Assembly (NCBI RefSeq): GCF_030409685.1
Contig: NZ_JAUFQJ010000024.1
Span: forward strand, 310,001 to 374,000
Length of the DNA: 64,000 nucleotides
Direction: 5' to 3'
Origin: Ferruginibacter paludis
Lineage (GTDB): Bacteria; Bacteroidota; Bacteroidia; Chitinophagales; Chitinophagaceae
Position 1 is the first letter of the stretch, and every line of letters starts with the position of its first letter. The position numbers and the translations under genes were made by a program. The notes under the pieces are model-generated. The model was not told the DNA's origin. It saw only the letters and a list, made by a program, of their open reading frames with translations, and searched no databases. This document shows positions 23,363 to 32,562 of the stretch, in pieces.

Positions 23363-24364
23363 CTAACCTGCCTTCAAAATTTTTTCGATGGCAGTTAGTT
23401 CGTCGTTAGTAAAAGCCAGATTATTTAATGTGGCAAGATTGTCATTTAATTGTGCAACAGAGCTTACCCCTATCAAAACTGTAGTTATTCTTTTATCTTT
23501 TAATATCCATGCCAGCGCCATTTGTGCAAGCGATTGTCCACGCTTTTGAGCCAGATTGTTCAAAGCATTTAATTGAGATAAAACCTGCGGCGTAATGGCA
23601 CTCGGTTGCAACGCACCATGCGCCTTCGCTGCTCTTGATTCTTCAGGAATATTTCCCTGCAAATATTTGTTGGTCAGCAAGCCCTGGGCCAGGGGAGAAA
23701 ACGGGATACATCCAATGCCGTTGGCTTCGAGCTCATCCACCAGGCCATCTTCTACCCATCTTTCAAACATAGAATATTTTGGTTGATGGATGAGGCATGG
23801 CGTACCAAGGTCTTTTAGTATTTGAATGGCCTGTTTTGCTTCGGGCAACCGGTAGTTGGATAAGCCCGCATACAATGCCTTACCACTTTTAACAATATCA
23901 TGCAGGGCCATCATTGTTTCTTCCAGCGGCGTGTTTGGATCCGGACGATGGGAATAGAAAATATCCACGTAATCCAATTGCATGCGTTGCAAACTTTGGT
24001 TAAGACTCGCTATTAAATATTTTCGGGACCCCCAGTCGCCATACGGGCCAGGCCACATGTTATAACCTGCCTTGCTGGAAATAATCAATTCGTCGCGTAG
24101 ATAGCCAGGGAAATCCTTTTTCAAAATGCTGCCGAAATTTTCTTCCGCAGAGCCGGGAGGGGGGCCATAATTGTTTGCAAGATCGATGTGTGTAACGCCC
24201 TTATCAAAAGCCGCACGTATAATGACACGGCCGGTTTCAAAATTATCTACGCCGCCAAAGTTATGCCATAAGCCAAGCGAAATAGCCGGTAAAAGTATGC
24301 CGCTTTTTCCGCAACGGTTATATGGCATAGTCTCATATCGTGTAGAAGAAGGTGTGTAACTCAT
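23363..24364 (-). CDS. Aldo/keto reductase, glyceraldehyde 3-phosphate reductase type (YghZ-like)
   Basis: The 333-residue TIM-barrel NADPH oxidoreductase opens with MPYNRCGKSGILLPAISLGL and continues GLWHNFGGVDNFETGRVII, the pattern of the YghZ/Gpr subfamily (AKR14). The catalytic Asp, Tyr and Lys are in HIDLANNYGPPPGSAEENFG and ELIISSKAGYNMWPGPYGDW; the catalytic His is in DIFYSHRPDP. Family members reduce L-glyceraldehyde 3-phosphate, methylglyoxal or other aldehydes. It sits at the far end of the carbohydrate-oxidation arm and is separated from the next gene by 350 bp, so co-transcription is doubtful. Confidence 0.88.
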   Translation of the reverse strand: MSYTPSSTRYETMPYNRCGKSGILLPAISLGLWHNFGGVDNFETGRVIIRAAFDKGVTHIDLANNYGPPPGSAEENFGSILKKDFPGYLRDELIISSKAGYNMWPGPYGDWGSRKYLIASLNQSLQRMQLDYVDIFYSHRPDPNTPLEETMMALHDIVKSGKALYAGLSNYRLPEAKQAIQILKDLGTPCLIHQPKYSMFERWVEDGLVDELEANGIGCIPFSPLAQGLLTNKYLQGNIPEESRAAKAHGALQPSAITPQVLSQLNALNNLAQKRGQSLAQMALAWILKDKRITTVLIGVSSVAQLNDNLATLNNLAFTNDELTAIEKILKAG

Positions 24365-24663
24365 TTTTAATTTTTATGAACCGCTTTTACTGATTCCGTA
24401 AATTTTATGCCGGTTAACATTGGGGCAGTATTTTGCATGCGCTATTTACATTTTCACTTTTTATCGGTTTTAATGCAATGGTACTGCTTTTTGAAGTGTG
24501 CTGATTCACTTTTCAATACCTGAAAATTGCTGTATGTCCCGGCATGCAGCAATAGTTGCCTTCATATTAGTAGCATGTTGTCTATTGATTTGTAGACTTG
24601 GTAAATATAAATTTAAAAGCAGCATTGATATTTGACCCGTCTGTTTATTTGACAGACAAGAAA

Positions 24664-24700
24664 AAAATGGCCGGATAGCTAAAAGCTACACGGCCATTCA
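24664..24700 (-). terminator. Terminator of the TIM-barrel gene at 24.7 kb
   Basis: Read on the minus strand, AATGGCCG pairs with CGGCCATT around an inner AGCT-containing helix and is followed by a run of Ts, 17 bp past the stop codon. The remaining gap up to the aldo-keto reductase (24365-24660) shows nothing else that I can support. Confidence 0.8.
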
Positions 24701-24716
24701 ACTAATTTGGTGCTTT

Positions 24717-25595
24717 TTATTTCAACAAATTCTTTTTCATGTAATCTGCACTGGTTTTAATGCAATCAAACACAGGGTGCCTGTATTGTTCCTGTTCTAC
24801 AAAAGTATAATCAAGGCCTGCAATATTTTTGGCTGCAAATATTTTTTTCCAGTCAATTACTCCCTTACCCACTTCGCAGGTTTGGCCTTTGGCACCTGTT
24901 GCACTGGGCGCCTCCATATCTTTAATGTGCCACATCGGGAAACGACCCGGATATTTTTTAAACCAGTCAACAGGATTTTGCCCTGCGTTTTCAACCCAAT
25001 ACAAATCCATTTCAAACTTTACCAGTTTGGCATCCGTATTATTGAGCAGTATCTCGTACTTGGTAATATCGCCTTCTTTTTCAAATTCAAAATTATGGTT
25101 GTGGTAAGCTGTAGTAATACCAGCTTTTGCACTCAATTCGCCACCTTTATTAAGACGTTCCGCAATCCTTTTAAAATCATCGCCTGTTCTGTGTTTATCG
25201 TCCAAATAAGGGATGGTAATGTATTTATGGCCCAACAAGGTAGCATCTTCAATCAGGTATTTCCAGGTATTCCAGTTGTAGTCTGGTGCATGCAACATAT
25301 CGGATAAGCCATAATGGCCGCTGACTGTTTTTAAATTATTTTCCTTTAGCATAGCGGAAAACTGCGCAACGGTATTGCCAAAATACATTCGGTTGTTGTA
25401 ACCAAACAATTCAAGGTTGGTGTAACCAGCCGCTGATATTTTTCGAAGTGCATTTTTTAAATCTTTCACTTCATCCCTTACGGTGTACAATTGTAACCCG
25501 AGATCTTTATGCATTTTAAAAAGGTCTGTTTTATTAACCATTAAACCAGCCGCAAGCAATGAGCTTTGCTGAATAAATTTTCTGCGTGTAAGCAT
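24717..25595 (-). CDS. Secreted sugar phosphate isomerase/epimerase-like TIM barrel
   Basis: The 292-residue protein has a Tat-like N-terminus (TRRKFIQQSSLLAAGLMV) and a xylose-isomerase-like TIM barrel. It begins DLGLQLYTVRDEVKDLKNAL; the metal ligands appear in TAYHNHNFEFEKEG, FEMDLYWVENAGQNP, PMWHIKDMEAPS and the final FVEQEQYRHP. This is the periplasmic sugar isomerase/epimerase family common in Bacteroidota catabolic clusters. It has a dedicated terminator and lies 63 bp after the esterase gene. Substrate is unknown. In 3-keto-glycoside pathways, TIM-barrel proteins of this type act as hydratases or epimerases of keto-sugar intermediates. Confidence 0.85.
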   Translation of the reverse strand: MLTRRKFIQQSSLLAAGLMVNKTDLFKMHKDLGLQLYTVRDEVKDLKNALRKISAAGYTNLELFGYNNRMYFGNTVAQFSAMLKENNLKTVSGHYGLSDMLHAPDYNWNTWKYLIEDATLLGHKYITIPYLDDKHRTGDDFKRIAERLNKGGELSAKAGITTAYHNHNFEFEKEGDITKYEILLNNTDAKLVKFEMDLYWVENAGQNPVDWFKKYPGRFPMWHIKDMEAPSATGAKGQTCEVGKGVIDWKKIFAAKNIAGLDYTFVEQEQYRHPVFDCIKTSADYMKKNLLK

Positions 25596-25658
25596 GTGTG
25601 TGTTTTTTTAATTTTAAGATTTAAAGCGGCCCATATTAACACCCATCGTATTGAATAT

Positions 25659-26579
25659 CTATGGTGCAACCCAGCCATGATTCTGCATCCAGTTTTTGCA
25701 CCGGTCCATCCATTGCTCATTTTTGTTTTTCAGATGCAATCCAAATCCATGCCCGCCTTTTTCGTACAGATGCATCTCTGCATCAACATGATTTTTTAGT
25801 AAGGCCAGGTAAAATTCTACACTGTTTTGAACTCTTACCGCACCATCATCACTCGCATGCAGTAAAAAAGTGGGAGGTGTTTTATCCGTTACCTGCAACT
25901 CGTTGGAATATTCAATTATTTTTTCAGCAGATGGGTTTTTACCAACCAGGTTTTCGCGGGAGCCCATATGAGCAAGGCTGTCTGTGAAACTGATCACAGG
26001 ATAAATCAATAACATAAAGTCCGGGCGAAGGCTGGTGTTGTTTGGATTTTCAATAACAGCTTTATTAAAATGAGTTCCTGCTGTTGAGGCAAGATGGCCA
26101 CCGGCGGAAAACCCCATGATGCCAATGCTTGCAGGATTGATGTTCCATTTTTGTGCTCCCTCCCGAACAGTTTTAATAGCTTGTTGCGCATCCTGCAACG
26201 GACCAATTTCGGGATTCACCATTGTTGTACTGTTGGGAATTCGGTACTTTACAACAAAAGCCGCCACACCCATCTCCACAAATTTCTTCGCAAAATCGGC
26301 ACCTTCGTGCCCTGCTGCTAAAACAGCATAGCCACCACCGGGACAAATTACCACTGCGGCGCCGGTTGCTTTTTCTTTTGGCGGAAGATAAATTGTAAGC
26401 GTAGGCCTTGATACCTTACTGATGATCAATATCCCATTTTGCTGTTCCGATTTTTCTTCATCCGGCGCAGGTTTGCTGTTGGGTATCTTGTCTTTGTAAA
26501 GCGGGATAGTTGTCTGCGACATCAGTATTAATGGGGCAACATGAAAAAGGAATACTGCGAGGGCAATTTTTTTCATCAT
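25659..26579 (-). CDS. Alpha/beta hydrolase, carbohydrate esterase-like (BD-FAE type)
   Basis: The 306-residue secreted hydrolase has a signal peptide (AVFLFHVAPLILMSQ). The alpha/beta fold carries the oxyanion segment VVICPGGGYAVLAAGHEGAD (about 76-95), the nucleophile elbow GFSAGGHLAS, the acid in HASDDGAVRV and the histidine in KGGHGFGLHL. This pattern belongs to acetyl-xylan or feruloyl esterase-like enzymes (Axe1/BD-FAE). It would remove ester groups from sugars in the periplasm. It lies inside the carbohydrate-oxidation arm, downstream of the small dehydrogenase subunit and a striking palindrome. Confidence 0.86.
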   Translation of the reverse strand: MMKKIALAVFLFHVAPLILMSQTTIPLYKDKIPNSKPAPDEEKSEQQNGILIISKVSRPTLTIYLPPKEKATGAAVVICPGGGYAVLAAGHEGADFAKKFVEMGVAAFVVKYRIPNSTTMVNPEIGPLQDAQQAIKTVREGAQKWNINPASIGIMGFSAGGHLASTAGTHFNKAVIENPNNTSLRPDFMLLIYPVISFTDSLAHMGSRENLVGKNPSAEKIIEYSNELQVTDKTPPTFLLHASDDGAVRVQNSVEFYLALLKNHVDAEMHLYEKGGHGFGLHLKNKNEQWMDRCKNWMQNHGWVAP

Positions 26580-26602
26580 CGTTTTTATAAAGTCCTGTAC
26601 AT

Positions 26603-26640
26603 ATCATTTTGCCCAAAGAAAATTCTTTGGGCAAAATGAT
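26603..26640. repeat. Perfect 38-bp palindrome
   Basis: The sequence ATCATTTTGCCCAAAGAA (26603-26620) is followed by AA and then by its exact reverse complement (26623-26640): an 18-bp perfect stem with a two-base centre. It lies between the small dehydrogenase subunit (stop at 26672) and the esterase start. There is no strong T-run on either side, so it is not a classical terminator, though it would fold strongly in RNA. Confidence 0.85.
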
Positions 26641-26671
26641 TAATTAGTTCTTAGCAGGCAAAATATCAATA

Positions 26672-27235
26672 CTAGGTAGCCCAGGCCTTATCACCTTTTT
26701 TGTATGGATAAGCACCATCATAATGGCCCGGTACCGCTATGTAGCGCAACGCCTGTGTCGCACCTTCTTTTGAAGTAAAGTACCCGAACAGCGTTAACTG
26801 TTTCATCATAGTAAAATAATGAGCGGGGTCTTCCGGCTTTTTGCTTTTCTGGTAATCTTTGGCTTCCTTATCAAGGCCTGTTAGTAAAGCTGTGCGCTGT
26901 TCAGGGGTAGCTTCCAGGAAAGATTTGCCGTTTGCTTTTTTACTTGCTTCCTCCAGTTTACCAATGCCTTCATGAAAGATTTTCTGATCCTTATCTTCAT
27001 AAGTATCATTCACCATCACTACCATAAGCTGGCCCACTTTGGCTGCTTTTGCACCCGGAGTTTTGGTGGCAGGTAAAATGGTTTCAGCAACTTCATCCAA
27101 AAAAGCGGTATCTGCTTCGCCGAATGTGGGACCGCCAACCATGGGCCCGCTTTTACAACTGGTGAGCAATTCACCACCAATGAATGCGCCGCCCGTTAAG
27201 GCCGCAATCATTTTTAATAGCTCTCTTCTTTCCAT
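26672..27235 (-). CDS. Gluconate 2-dehydrogenase subunit 3-like (GMC small subunit)
   Basis: The 187-residue protein has a Tat-like start (MERRELLKMIAALTGGAFIG) and then a lipobox-like LLTSC. The mature part shows the GDH subunit 3 pattern: FLDEVAETILPATKTPGAKA, then HEGIGKLEEASKKANGKSFL and GYFTSKEGATQALRYIAVPG. In FAD-dependent glucoside 3-, gluconate 2- and glucose dehydrogenases this small subunit is needed to export and stabilise the large GMC subunit. It carries the Tat signal on behalf of the FAD subunit. Here one such subunit stands next to three GMC genes. It is 22 bp after the first GMC gene and clearly co-transcribed. Confidence 0.87.
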   Translation of the reverse strand: MERRELLKMIAALTGGAFIGGELLTSCKSGPMVGGPTFGEADTAFLDEVAETILPATKTPGAKAAKVGQLMVVMVNDTYEDKDQKIFHEGIGKLEEASKKANGKSFLEATPEQRTALLTGLDKEAKDYQKSKKPEDPAHYFTMMKQLTLFGYFTSKEGATQALRYIAVPGHYDGAYPYKKGDKAWAT

Positions 27236-27257
27236 ATTGATAGTTTTTATATGATTG

Positions 27258-28970
27258 TTATAAATTTCCTTTTTTAAGTTCGTTCACCGCAAAATCCGCA
27301 GCCCTTGCAGTCAGCGCCATGTAAGTTAAAGAGGGATTCTGACATGCAGAAGAAGTCATGCAGGCTCCATCCGTTACAAATACGTTCAGACAATCCCAAA
27401 GCTGGTTGTTTTTATTTAACACAGATGTTTTGGGATCTTTTCCCATTCTTGCCGTACCCATTTCATGAATACCATGGCCCATAGCGTGACCCGTATCATG
27501 TGTCTTTACATTTTTAACGCCCGATGCTTCAAACATAGCTACCAAGTCTGTTAAAATATCCTTGCGCATTTTTAATTCGTTCTCTTTAATTTCTGCATCC
27601 ATGGCAAGCACCGGCAATCCCCATTTATCTTTTACTGTTTTATCCAAAGTTATTTTATTCTCATGATAAGGTAATATCTCGCCGAAGCCGGTGGCTCCAA
27701 TGGTCCAGGAGCCCGGTTCTGTCAATGCTTCTTTAAAATTGCTGCCAATATTCATCTCGGCTATTTCCCTGCTCCAACCCTGGCGGGAAGCACTGCCCTG
27801 GTAACCGAAGCCACGCAGGTAATCTCTTTTATCGCCATACAAATTTGCAAACCGGGTAATGTAAAATCCGTTGGCACGGCGTCCAAATGTGGTCTCATTT
27901 TCATAGCCTTCTACCGTACCGGAGGCGCCTAAATTGTAATGATGATCCATGATATTGTGGCCGAGTTCGCCACTGCTGCTGCCCAATCCATCAGCCCAAA
28001 CATCCGTGGCAGAATTCATTAACACCCAAGCTGAATTTAGAGTAGATGCATTTAAAAATACGATCTTACTAAAGAACTCATATGTTTTATTGGTTTCCGC
28101 ATCCAGCACTTCTACGCCCTTTGCTTTCTTGCTGTCCTTATCATAGATAATTTTAGTAACAATGCTCCATGGCCGGACTGTAATATTACCCGTAGCTTGT
28201 GCAGCTGGCAGGGTAGACGACTGTGTGCTGAAGTAGCCGCCGAAAGGACAACCTTCCCAGCAGCGGTTGCGGTACTGGCATTGGGTTCTGGCCTGCAGTG
28301 GTGCCGTTAAATTAGCCGTGCGCCCGATGATCATGTACCTGTTTTTAAACTGCTGTTTTATTCTTGCAGCAACATCTTTTTCCACGATGTTTAAATCCAT
28401 TGGCGGTAAAAAATGTCCATCCGGCAGATGCGCCAATCCTTCCATGGAACCGCTGATGCCAGCAAATTTTTCAACATAATCGTACCAGGGTGCCAGATCC
28501 TTATATCTTATGGGCCAGTCTATCGCTACGCCATCTTTTGCATTGGCTTCAAAATCAAAATCGCTCCAGCGGTAGCTTTGCCTGCCCCATAAAACCGAGC
28601 GGCCACCTAACTGGTAACTGCGCCACCACGTAAATGGTTTTACTTCTGTGTAAGGACAATCTTTTTCACTGGCCCAGGAATCCATAACAGGTTCACTGGC
28701 GGCCCAACCGCGGTGAATTACGGGGTAATCTTTCCGTTGTTGTAATGTGGTGTGACCCCTGTGCTCAAATTCCCAGGGATCTTTACTGGCTGTTTTATAA
28801 TCCTTAATATGTTCGTGTGGCCGGCCACGCTCCAGCATTAGCACTTTTAAGCCTTTTTCTGTCAATTCTTTGGCAGCCCAACCGCCACTAATACCCGAAC
28901 CCACCACGATTGCGTCGTAAGTATTTTGGACCACGGCCTTATTATTTATATTGGTTGAATCCCCGGGCAT
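27258..28970 (-). CDS. GMC family FAD oxidoreductase (copy 1)
   Basis: The 570-residue flavoprotein begins with the FAD loop YDAIVVGSGISGGWAAKELT (about 16-35). It has the GMC signature LGHNIMDHHYNLGASG and closes with HEMGTARMGKDPKTSVL and VTDGACMTSSACQNPSLTYM. A cysteine group CQYRNRCWEGCPFGG (about 235-249) resembles the Fe-S-binding region of bacterial FAD-dependent sugar dehydrogenases. No signal peptide is seen, as expected if it is carried through Tat by the small subunit. It differs most among the three copies (RPHEHIKDYKTASKDPWEFE where the others share another sequence). Likely oxidises a sugar or glycoside, feeding electrons to a cytochrome c. Confidence 0.88.
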   Translation of the reverse strand: MPGDSTNINNKAVVQNTYDAIVVGSGISGGWAAKELTEKGLKVLMLERGRPHEHIKDYKTASKDPWEFEHRGHTTLQQRKDYPVIHRGWAASEPVMDSWASEKDCPYTEVKPFTWWRSYQLGGRSVLWGRQSYRWSDFDFEANAKDGVAIDWPIRYKDLAPWYDYVEKFAGISGSMEGLAHLPDGHFLPPMDLNIVEKDVAARIKQQFKNRYMIIGRTANLTAPLQARTQCQYRNRCWEGCPFGGYFSTQSSTLPAAQATGNITVRPWSIVTKIIYDKDSKKAKGVEVLDAETNKTYEFFSKIVFLNASTLNSAWVLMNSATDVWADGLGSSSGELGHNIMDHHYNLGASGTVEGYENETTFGRRANGFYITRFANLYGDKRDYLRGFGYQGSASRQGWSREIAEMNIGSNFKEALTEPGSWTIGATGFGEILPYHENKITLDKTVKDKWGLPVLAMDAEIKENELKMRKDILTDLVAMFEASGVKNVKTHDTGHAMGHGIHEMGTARMGKDPKTSVLNKNNQLWDCLNVFVTDGACMTSSACQNPSLTYMALTARAADFAVNELKKGNL

Positions 28971-29059
28971 GTTAACAAATTAAAAAATAAAAATTCAAAA
29001 AGGAGCTCCAAACCTATGAGCACACACACTTATAACTTATAACCTAAAACATATAACCG

Positions 29060-30775
29060 CTAAAGGTTTCCTTTTTTCAATTCACTCACCGCATGGTCAG
29101 CTGCTCTTGCAGTAAACGCCATATAAGTTAAAGATGGGTTTACACAGGCTGCAGATACCATAAATGAACCGTCTGTTACAAAAACATTGGGTGCATCCCA
29201 TATTTGGTTAAAGCTGTTAAGGACAGATGTTTTAGGATCCTTGCCCATACGTGCCGAACCCATTTCATGAATACCTCTCCCTAAAGTCCCATCCCCTTCA
29301 CGACCTTTTACATTTTTTACGCCTGCGGCTTCCAGCATTTCGATGGCGTCAGCAAGCATGTCTTTACGCATTTTTTTCTCGTTCTCTTTATACTCAATAT
29401 CCATCGCCAATACGTTCAATCCCCATTTATCTTTTTTCGTTTTATCCAGCGTTACAAAATTTTCGTGGTAAGGCAATGTTTCTCCAAAGCCACCAATTCC
29501 CATTGTCCATGAACCTGGTTCCGATAATGCCTCTTTTAAATCAGCGCCTAAAGACAATTCTTCTGCAGATCTGCTGTAACCTTCCCTGCTGCCTCCTCCC
29601 TGGTAACCAAAGCCACGCAGGTAGTCTCTTTTATCGCCGAATAAATTCTGGTACCTTGGAATATAAATACCGTTGGCACGACGGCCGAAAATATATTTAT
29701 CTTCATATCCTTCTACTTGTCCGCCTGCGCCCACGCCCAGGTGATGGTCCATAATATTATGGCCCAACTCGCCACTACTGCTTCCCAACCCGCCTTGCCA
29801 AACATCGGTGGCAGAATTCATCAATACCCAGGCACTGTTTAAAGTGGAAGCATTTAAGAATATAATTTTTGCGTTGTATGTGTAAGTCTTGTTGTTCTCG
29901 CCATCCAGCACTTCCACACCTGTTGCCTTCTTTTTATCTTTATCGTACAACACTTTTGTAACAATACTCCATGGACGAACCGTAAGATTTCCAGTAGCTT
30001 TAGCCGCCGGCAAAGTAGAAGACTGTGTGCTAAAATAAGCACCAAACGGGCATCCCAGCCAGCATTTATTTCTGTACTGGCAGTTGGTACGGCCAGGTAA
30101 TGGCTGGGTAATATTTGCAGTACGGCCAATAATCATCGCACGTTTTCCTTTATAATGTTCTTTAATTCTGGCAGCCACATCTTTCTCCACAATCGTCATA
30201 TCCATTGCAGGCATAAACTGCCCATCGGGCAATTGAGCCAAACCATCTCTTGATCCGCTGATGCCTGCAAATTTTTCAACATAGTCGTACCAGGGAGCAA
30301 TGTCCTTATATCTTACAGGCCAGTCAATAGCAACCCCATCTTTTAAATTTGCTTCAAAGTCAAAATCGCTCCAGCGATAACTTTGTCTTCCCCACATCAA
30401 TGAACGGCCACCCATATGGTAGCCACGAAACCAGTCGAAACGCTTAATTTCTGTGTAAGGACTGTCTTTATCACTGGCCCAATAATCCAGGTTAGTTTCA
30501 TTTAAAGGGTAATCTCTTTTTAGTACAGGATAATCCTTGATCATTTGCTGGGTGCGCCTGCCACGGTGCGGATAATCCCACGCTTCCTTATTGGCGTTTA
30601 CATAATCCTTTACGTGTTCAATATCGCGGCCTCTTTCCAGCAACAATACTTTCAATCCTTTTTCTGTCAATTCTTTTGCAGCCCATCCTCCGCTGATACC
30701 GGAACCTACCACGATAGCATCATACGTATTTTGAGTCACTGCCTTGTTGTTCACATTGGTTGAATCCTGTGGCAT
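29060..30775 (-). CDS. GMC family FAD oxidoreductase (copy 2)
   Basis: The 571-residue protein has the same layout as its neighbours: FAD loop YDAIVVGSGISGGWAAKELT, cysteine group CQYRNKCWLGCPFGAYF, GELGHNIMDHHLGVGAGG and the C-terminal HEMGSARMGKDPKTSVLN and VTDGSFMVSAACVNPSLTYM. It is very close to copy 3, sharing for example REWDY-like PHRGRRTQQMIKDYPVLKRD, and more distant from copy 1. The N-terminal extension before the FAD loop (PQDSTNVNNKAVTQN) matches copy 1. Small active-site differences (VSAACVNP against TSAACQNP) hint at different substrates. It lies 53 bp downstream of copy 3 and 90 bp upstream of copy 1. Confidence 0.88.
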   Translation of the reverse strand: MPQDSTNVNNKAVTQNTYDAIVVGSGISGGWAAKELTEKGLKVLLLERGRDIEHVKDYVNANKEAWDYPHRGRRTQQMIKDYPVLKRDYPLNETNLDYWASDKDSPYTEIKRFDWFRGYHMGGRSLMWGRQSYRWSDFDFEANLKDGVAIDWPVRYKDIAPWYDYVEKFAGISGSRDGLAQLPDGQFMPAMDMTIVEKDVAARIKEHYKGKRAMIIGRTANITQPLPGRTNCQYRNKCWLGCPFGAYFSTQSSTLPAAKATGNLTVRPWSIVTKVLYDKDKKKATGVEVLDGENNKTYTYNAKIIFLNASTLNSAWVLMNSATDVWQGGLGSSSGELGHNIMDHHLGVGAGGQVEGYEDKYIFGRRANGIYIPRYQNLFGDKRDYLRGFGYQGGGSREGYSRSAEELSLGADLKEALSEPGSWTMGIGGFGETLPYHENFVTLDKTKKDKWGLNVLAMDIEYKENEKKMRKDMLADAIEMLEAAGVKNVKGREGDGTLGRGIHEMGSARMGKDPKTSVLNSFNQIWDAPNVFVTDGSFMVSAACVNPSLTYMAFTARAADHAVSELKKGNL

Positions 30776-30827
30776 AATTATCTTTTTTTGTTTGGCTCCG
30801 GTTGTCGTTACCGGAATAGTTTATAAA

Positions 30828-32507
30828 TTATAAGTTCATTTTTTTTAATTCGCTTACTGCATGATCGGCTGCCCTTGCCGTAAAAGCCATATAAGTTAGT
30901 GACGGATTCTGACAAGCGGCCGACGTCATAAAAGAACCATCGGTTACAAATACATTGGGTGCATCCCATACCTGGTTAAAACTGTTCAGCACTGATGTTT
31001 TAGGATCCCTTCCCATTCGTGCAGATCCCATTTCATGTATACCACGACCCAGCGTTCCATCGCCCATGTAACTGGTTACGTTTTTAACACCGGCAATGGT
31101 GAGCATTTCTTCTGCATCTTTCTGCATGTCGATGCGCATCTTTTTTTCATTCTCTTTGTACTCAATATCCATCGCCAGTACATTCAAACCCCATTTATCT
31201 TTTTTGGTTTTATCCAGCGTTATCATATTTTCATGATAAGGCAATGTTTCTCCAAAACCACCCATACCCATACTCCATGCGCCGGGTTCAGCAACAGCAT
31301 CTTTAAAGTCGCCACCAATGGTAAACTCCGGAATATTTCTTCCCCATCCATCGCGGCCTGCCCCCCCCTGGTAACCAAAGCCCCGCAGGTAATCTCTTTT
31401 GTCGCCAAATAAGTTACGATAACGGGGAATATAAATACCGTTGGCACGACGACCGAACGTATACTTATCTTCAAAACCTTCAACCAAACCACTTGCACCA
31501 ACACCCAGGTGATGATCCATTATATTGTGCCCAAGTTCTCCGCTACTACTTCCTAATCCGCCTTCCCAAACATCGGTGGCAGAATTCATCAGTACCCAGG
31601 CACTATTTAAAGTAGATGCATTCAGAAATACTATTTTGGAATTGTATACATAAGTCTTGTTGTCCTGTGCATCCAGTACTTCCACCCCGGTAGCTCTTTT
31701 TTTATCTTTATCGTATAAAATTTTTGTAACAATACTCCATGGCCGTAGTGTAAGATTTCCGGTAGCCCTCGCTGCCGGTAGAGTAGATGATTGGGTGCTG
31801 AAGTAGGCACCGAAGGGACATCCGAGCCAGCATTTATCCCTGTATTGGCAATTGGTTCGTCCGGGTAATTTTTCAGTAATATTGGCCGTACGGCCGATGA
31901 TCATTTTCCTGTAACTGTTGTAATGTTTGTTCATCCGCTCACTCACATCCTTCTCCACAATATTCATATCCATGGCCGGCATAAATTGTCCGTCAGGTAG
32001 TTGTGGCAGGCCATCTCTTGAACCACTGATGCCAGCAAACTTTTCTACGTAATCATACCAGGGAGCAATGTCTTTGTATCTTACTGGCCAGTCGATCGCA
32101 ACTCCATCTTTCAGGTTGGCTTCAAAATCAAAATCGCTCCAGCGGTAACTTTGACGTCCCCACATCAGCGATCGTCCACCTACATGATATCCCCTGAACC
32201 AATCGAAGCGTTTTATTTCTGTATAGGGGCTGTCTTTGTCACTAGCCCAATAATCGAGGTTGGTTTCGTTTAATGGATAATCCCTTTTCAGTACCGGGTA
32301 ATCCTTTATCATTTGCTGGGTGCGTTCGCCACGGTGCGGATAATCCCATGCTTCTTTATTGGCATTTACATAGTCCTTCACATGTTCAATATCGCGACCA
32401 CGTTCCAGCATCAAAACCTTCAATCCCTTTTCTGTAAGTTCTTTGGCAGCCCAACCACCACTAATACCTGAACCTACCACAATCGCATCATACGTGTTGT
32501 TTGGCAT
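30828..32507 (-). CDS. GMC family FAD oxidoreductase (copy 3)
   Basis: The 559-residue protein lacks the dozen-residue N-terminal extension of copies 1 and 2 and starts MPNNTYDAIVVGSGISGG. All GMC landmarks are intact: CQYRDKCWLGCPFGAYF, GELGHNIMDHHLGVGASG, HEMGSARMGRDPKTSVLN and VTDGSFMTSAACQNPSLTYM. Long stretches match copy 2 nearly word for word, so these two arose by a recent tandem duplication. It lies directly after the TIM-barrel gene (55 bp) and before copy 2. Activity as a glucoside 3-dehydrogenase or related sugar oxidase is inferred from the nearby DUF1080, ThuA and cytochrome c genes. Confidence 0.88.
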   Translation of the reverse strand: MPNNTYDAIVVGSGISGGWAAKELTEKGLKVLMLERGRDIEHVKDYVNANKEAWDYPHRGERTQQMIKDYPVLKRDYPLNETNLDYWASDKDSPYTEIKRFDWFRGYHVGGRSLMWGRQSYRWSDFDFEANLKDGVAIDWPVRYKDIAPWYDYVEKFAGISGSRDGLPQLPDGQFMPAMDMNIVEKDVSERMNKHYNSYRKMIIGRTANITEKLPGRTNCQYRDKCWLGCPFGAYFSTQSSTLPAARATGNLTLRPWSIVTKILYDKDKKRATGVEVLDAQDNKTYVYNSKIVFLNASTLNSAWVLMNSATDVWEGGLGSSSGELGHNIMDHHLGVGASGLVEGFEDKYTFGRRANGIYIPRYRNLFGDKRDYLRGFGYQGGAGRDGWGRNIPEFTIGGDFKDAVAEPGAWSMGMGGFGETLPYHENMITLDKTKKDKWGLNVLAMDIEYKENEKKMRIDMQKDAEEMLTIAGVKNVTSYMGDGTLGRGIHEMGSARMGRDPKTSVLNSFNQVWDAPNVFVTDGSFMTSAACQNPSLTYMAFTARAADHAVSELKKMNL

Positions 32508-32562
32508 TCGTTAATAATTATCAGAGTTTATGTATGAATTTTAATCCTGCTCCTGAAGCGTA

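Noticed and set aside
24777..25307. 176-codon plus-strand frame opposite the TIM-barrel gene
   Set aside because: Shadow frame; rich in Phe/Cys/Ile as expected from the complement.
29251..29754. 167-codon plus-strand frame opposite GMC copy 2
   Set aside because: Antisense shadow of a clearly conserved gene; no independent family signal.
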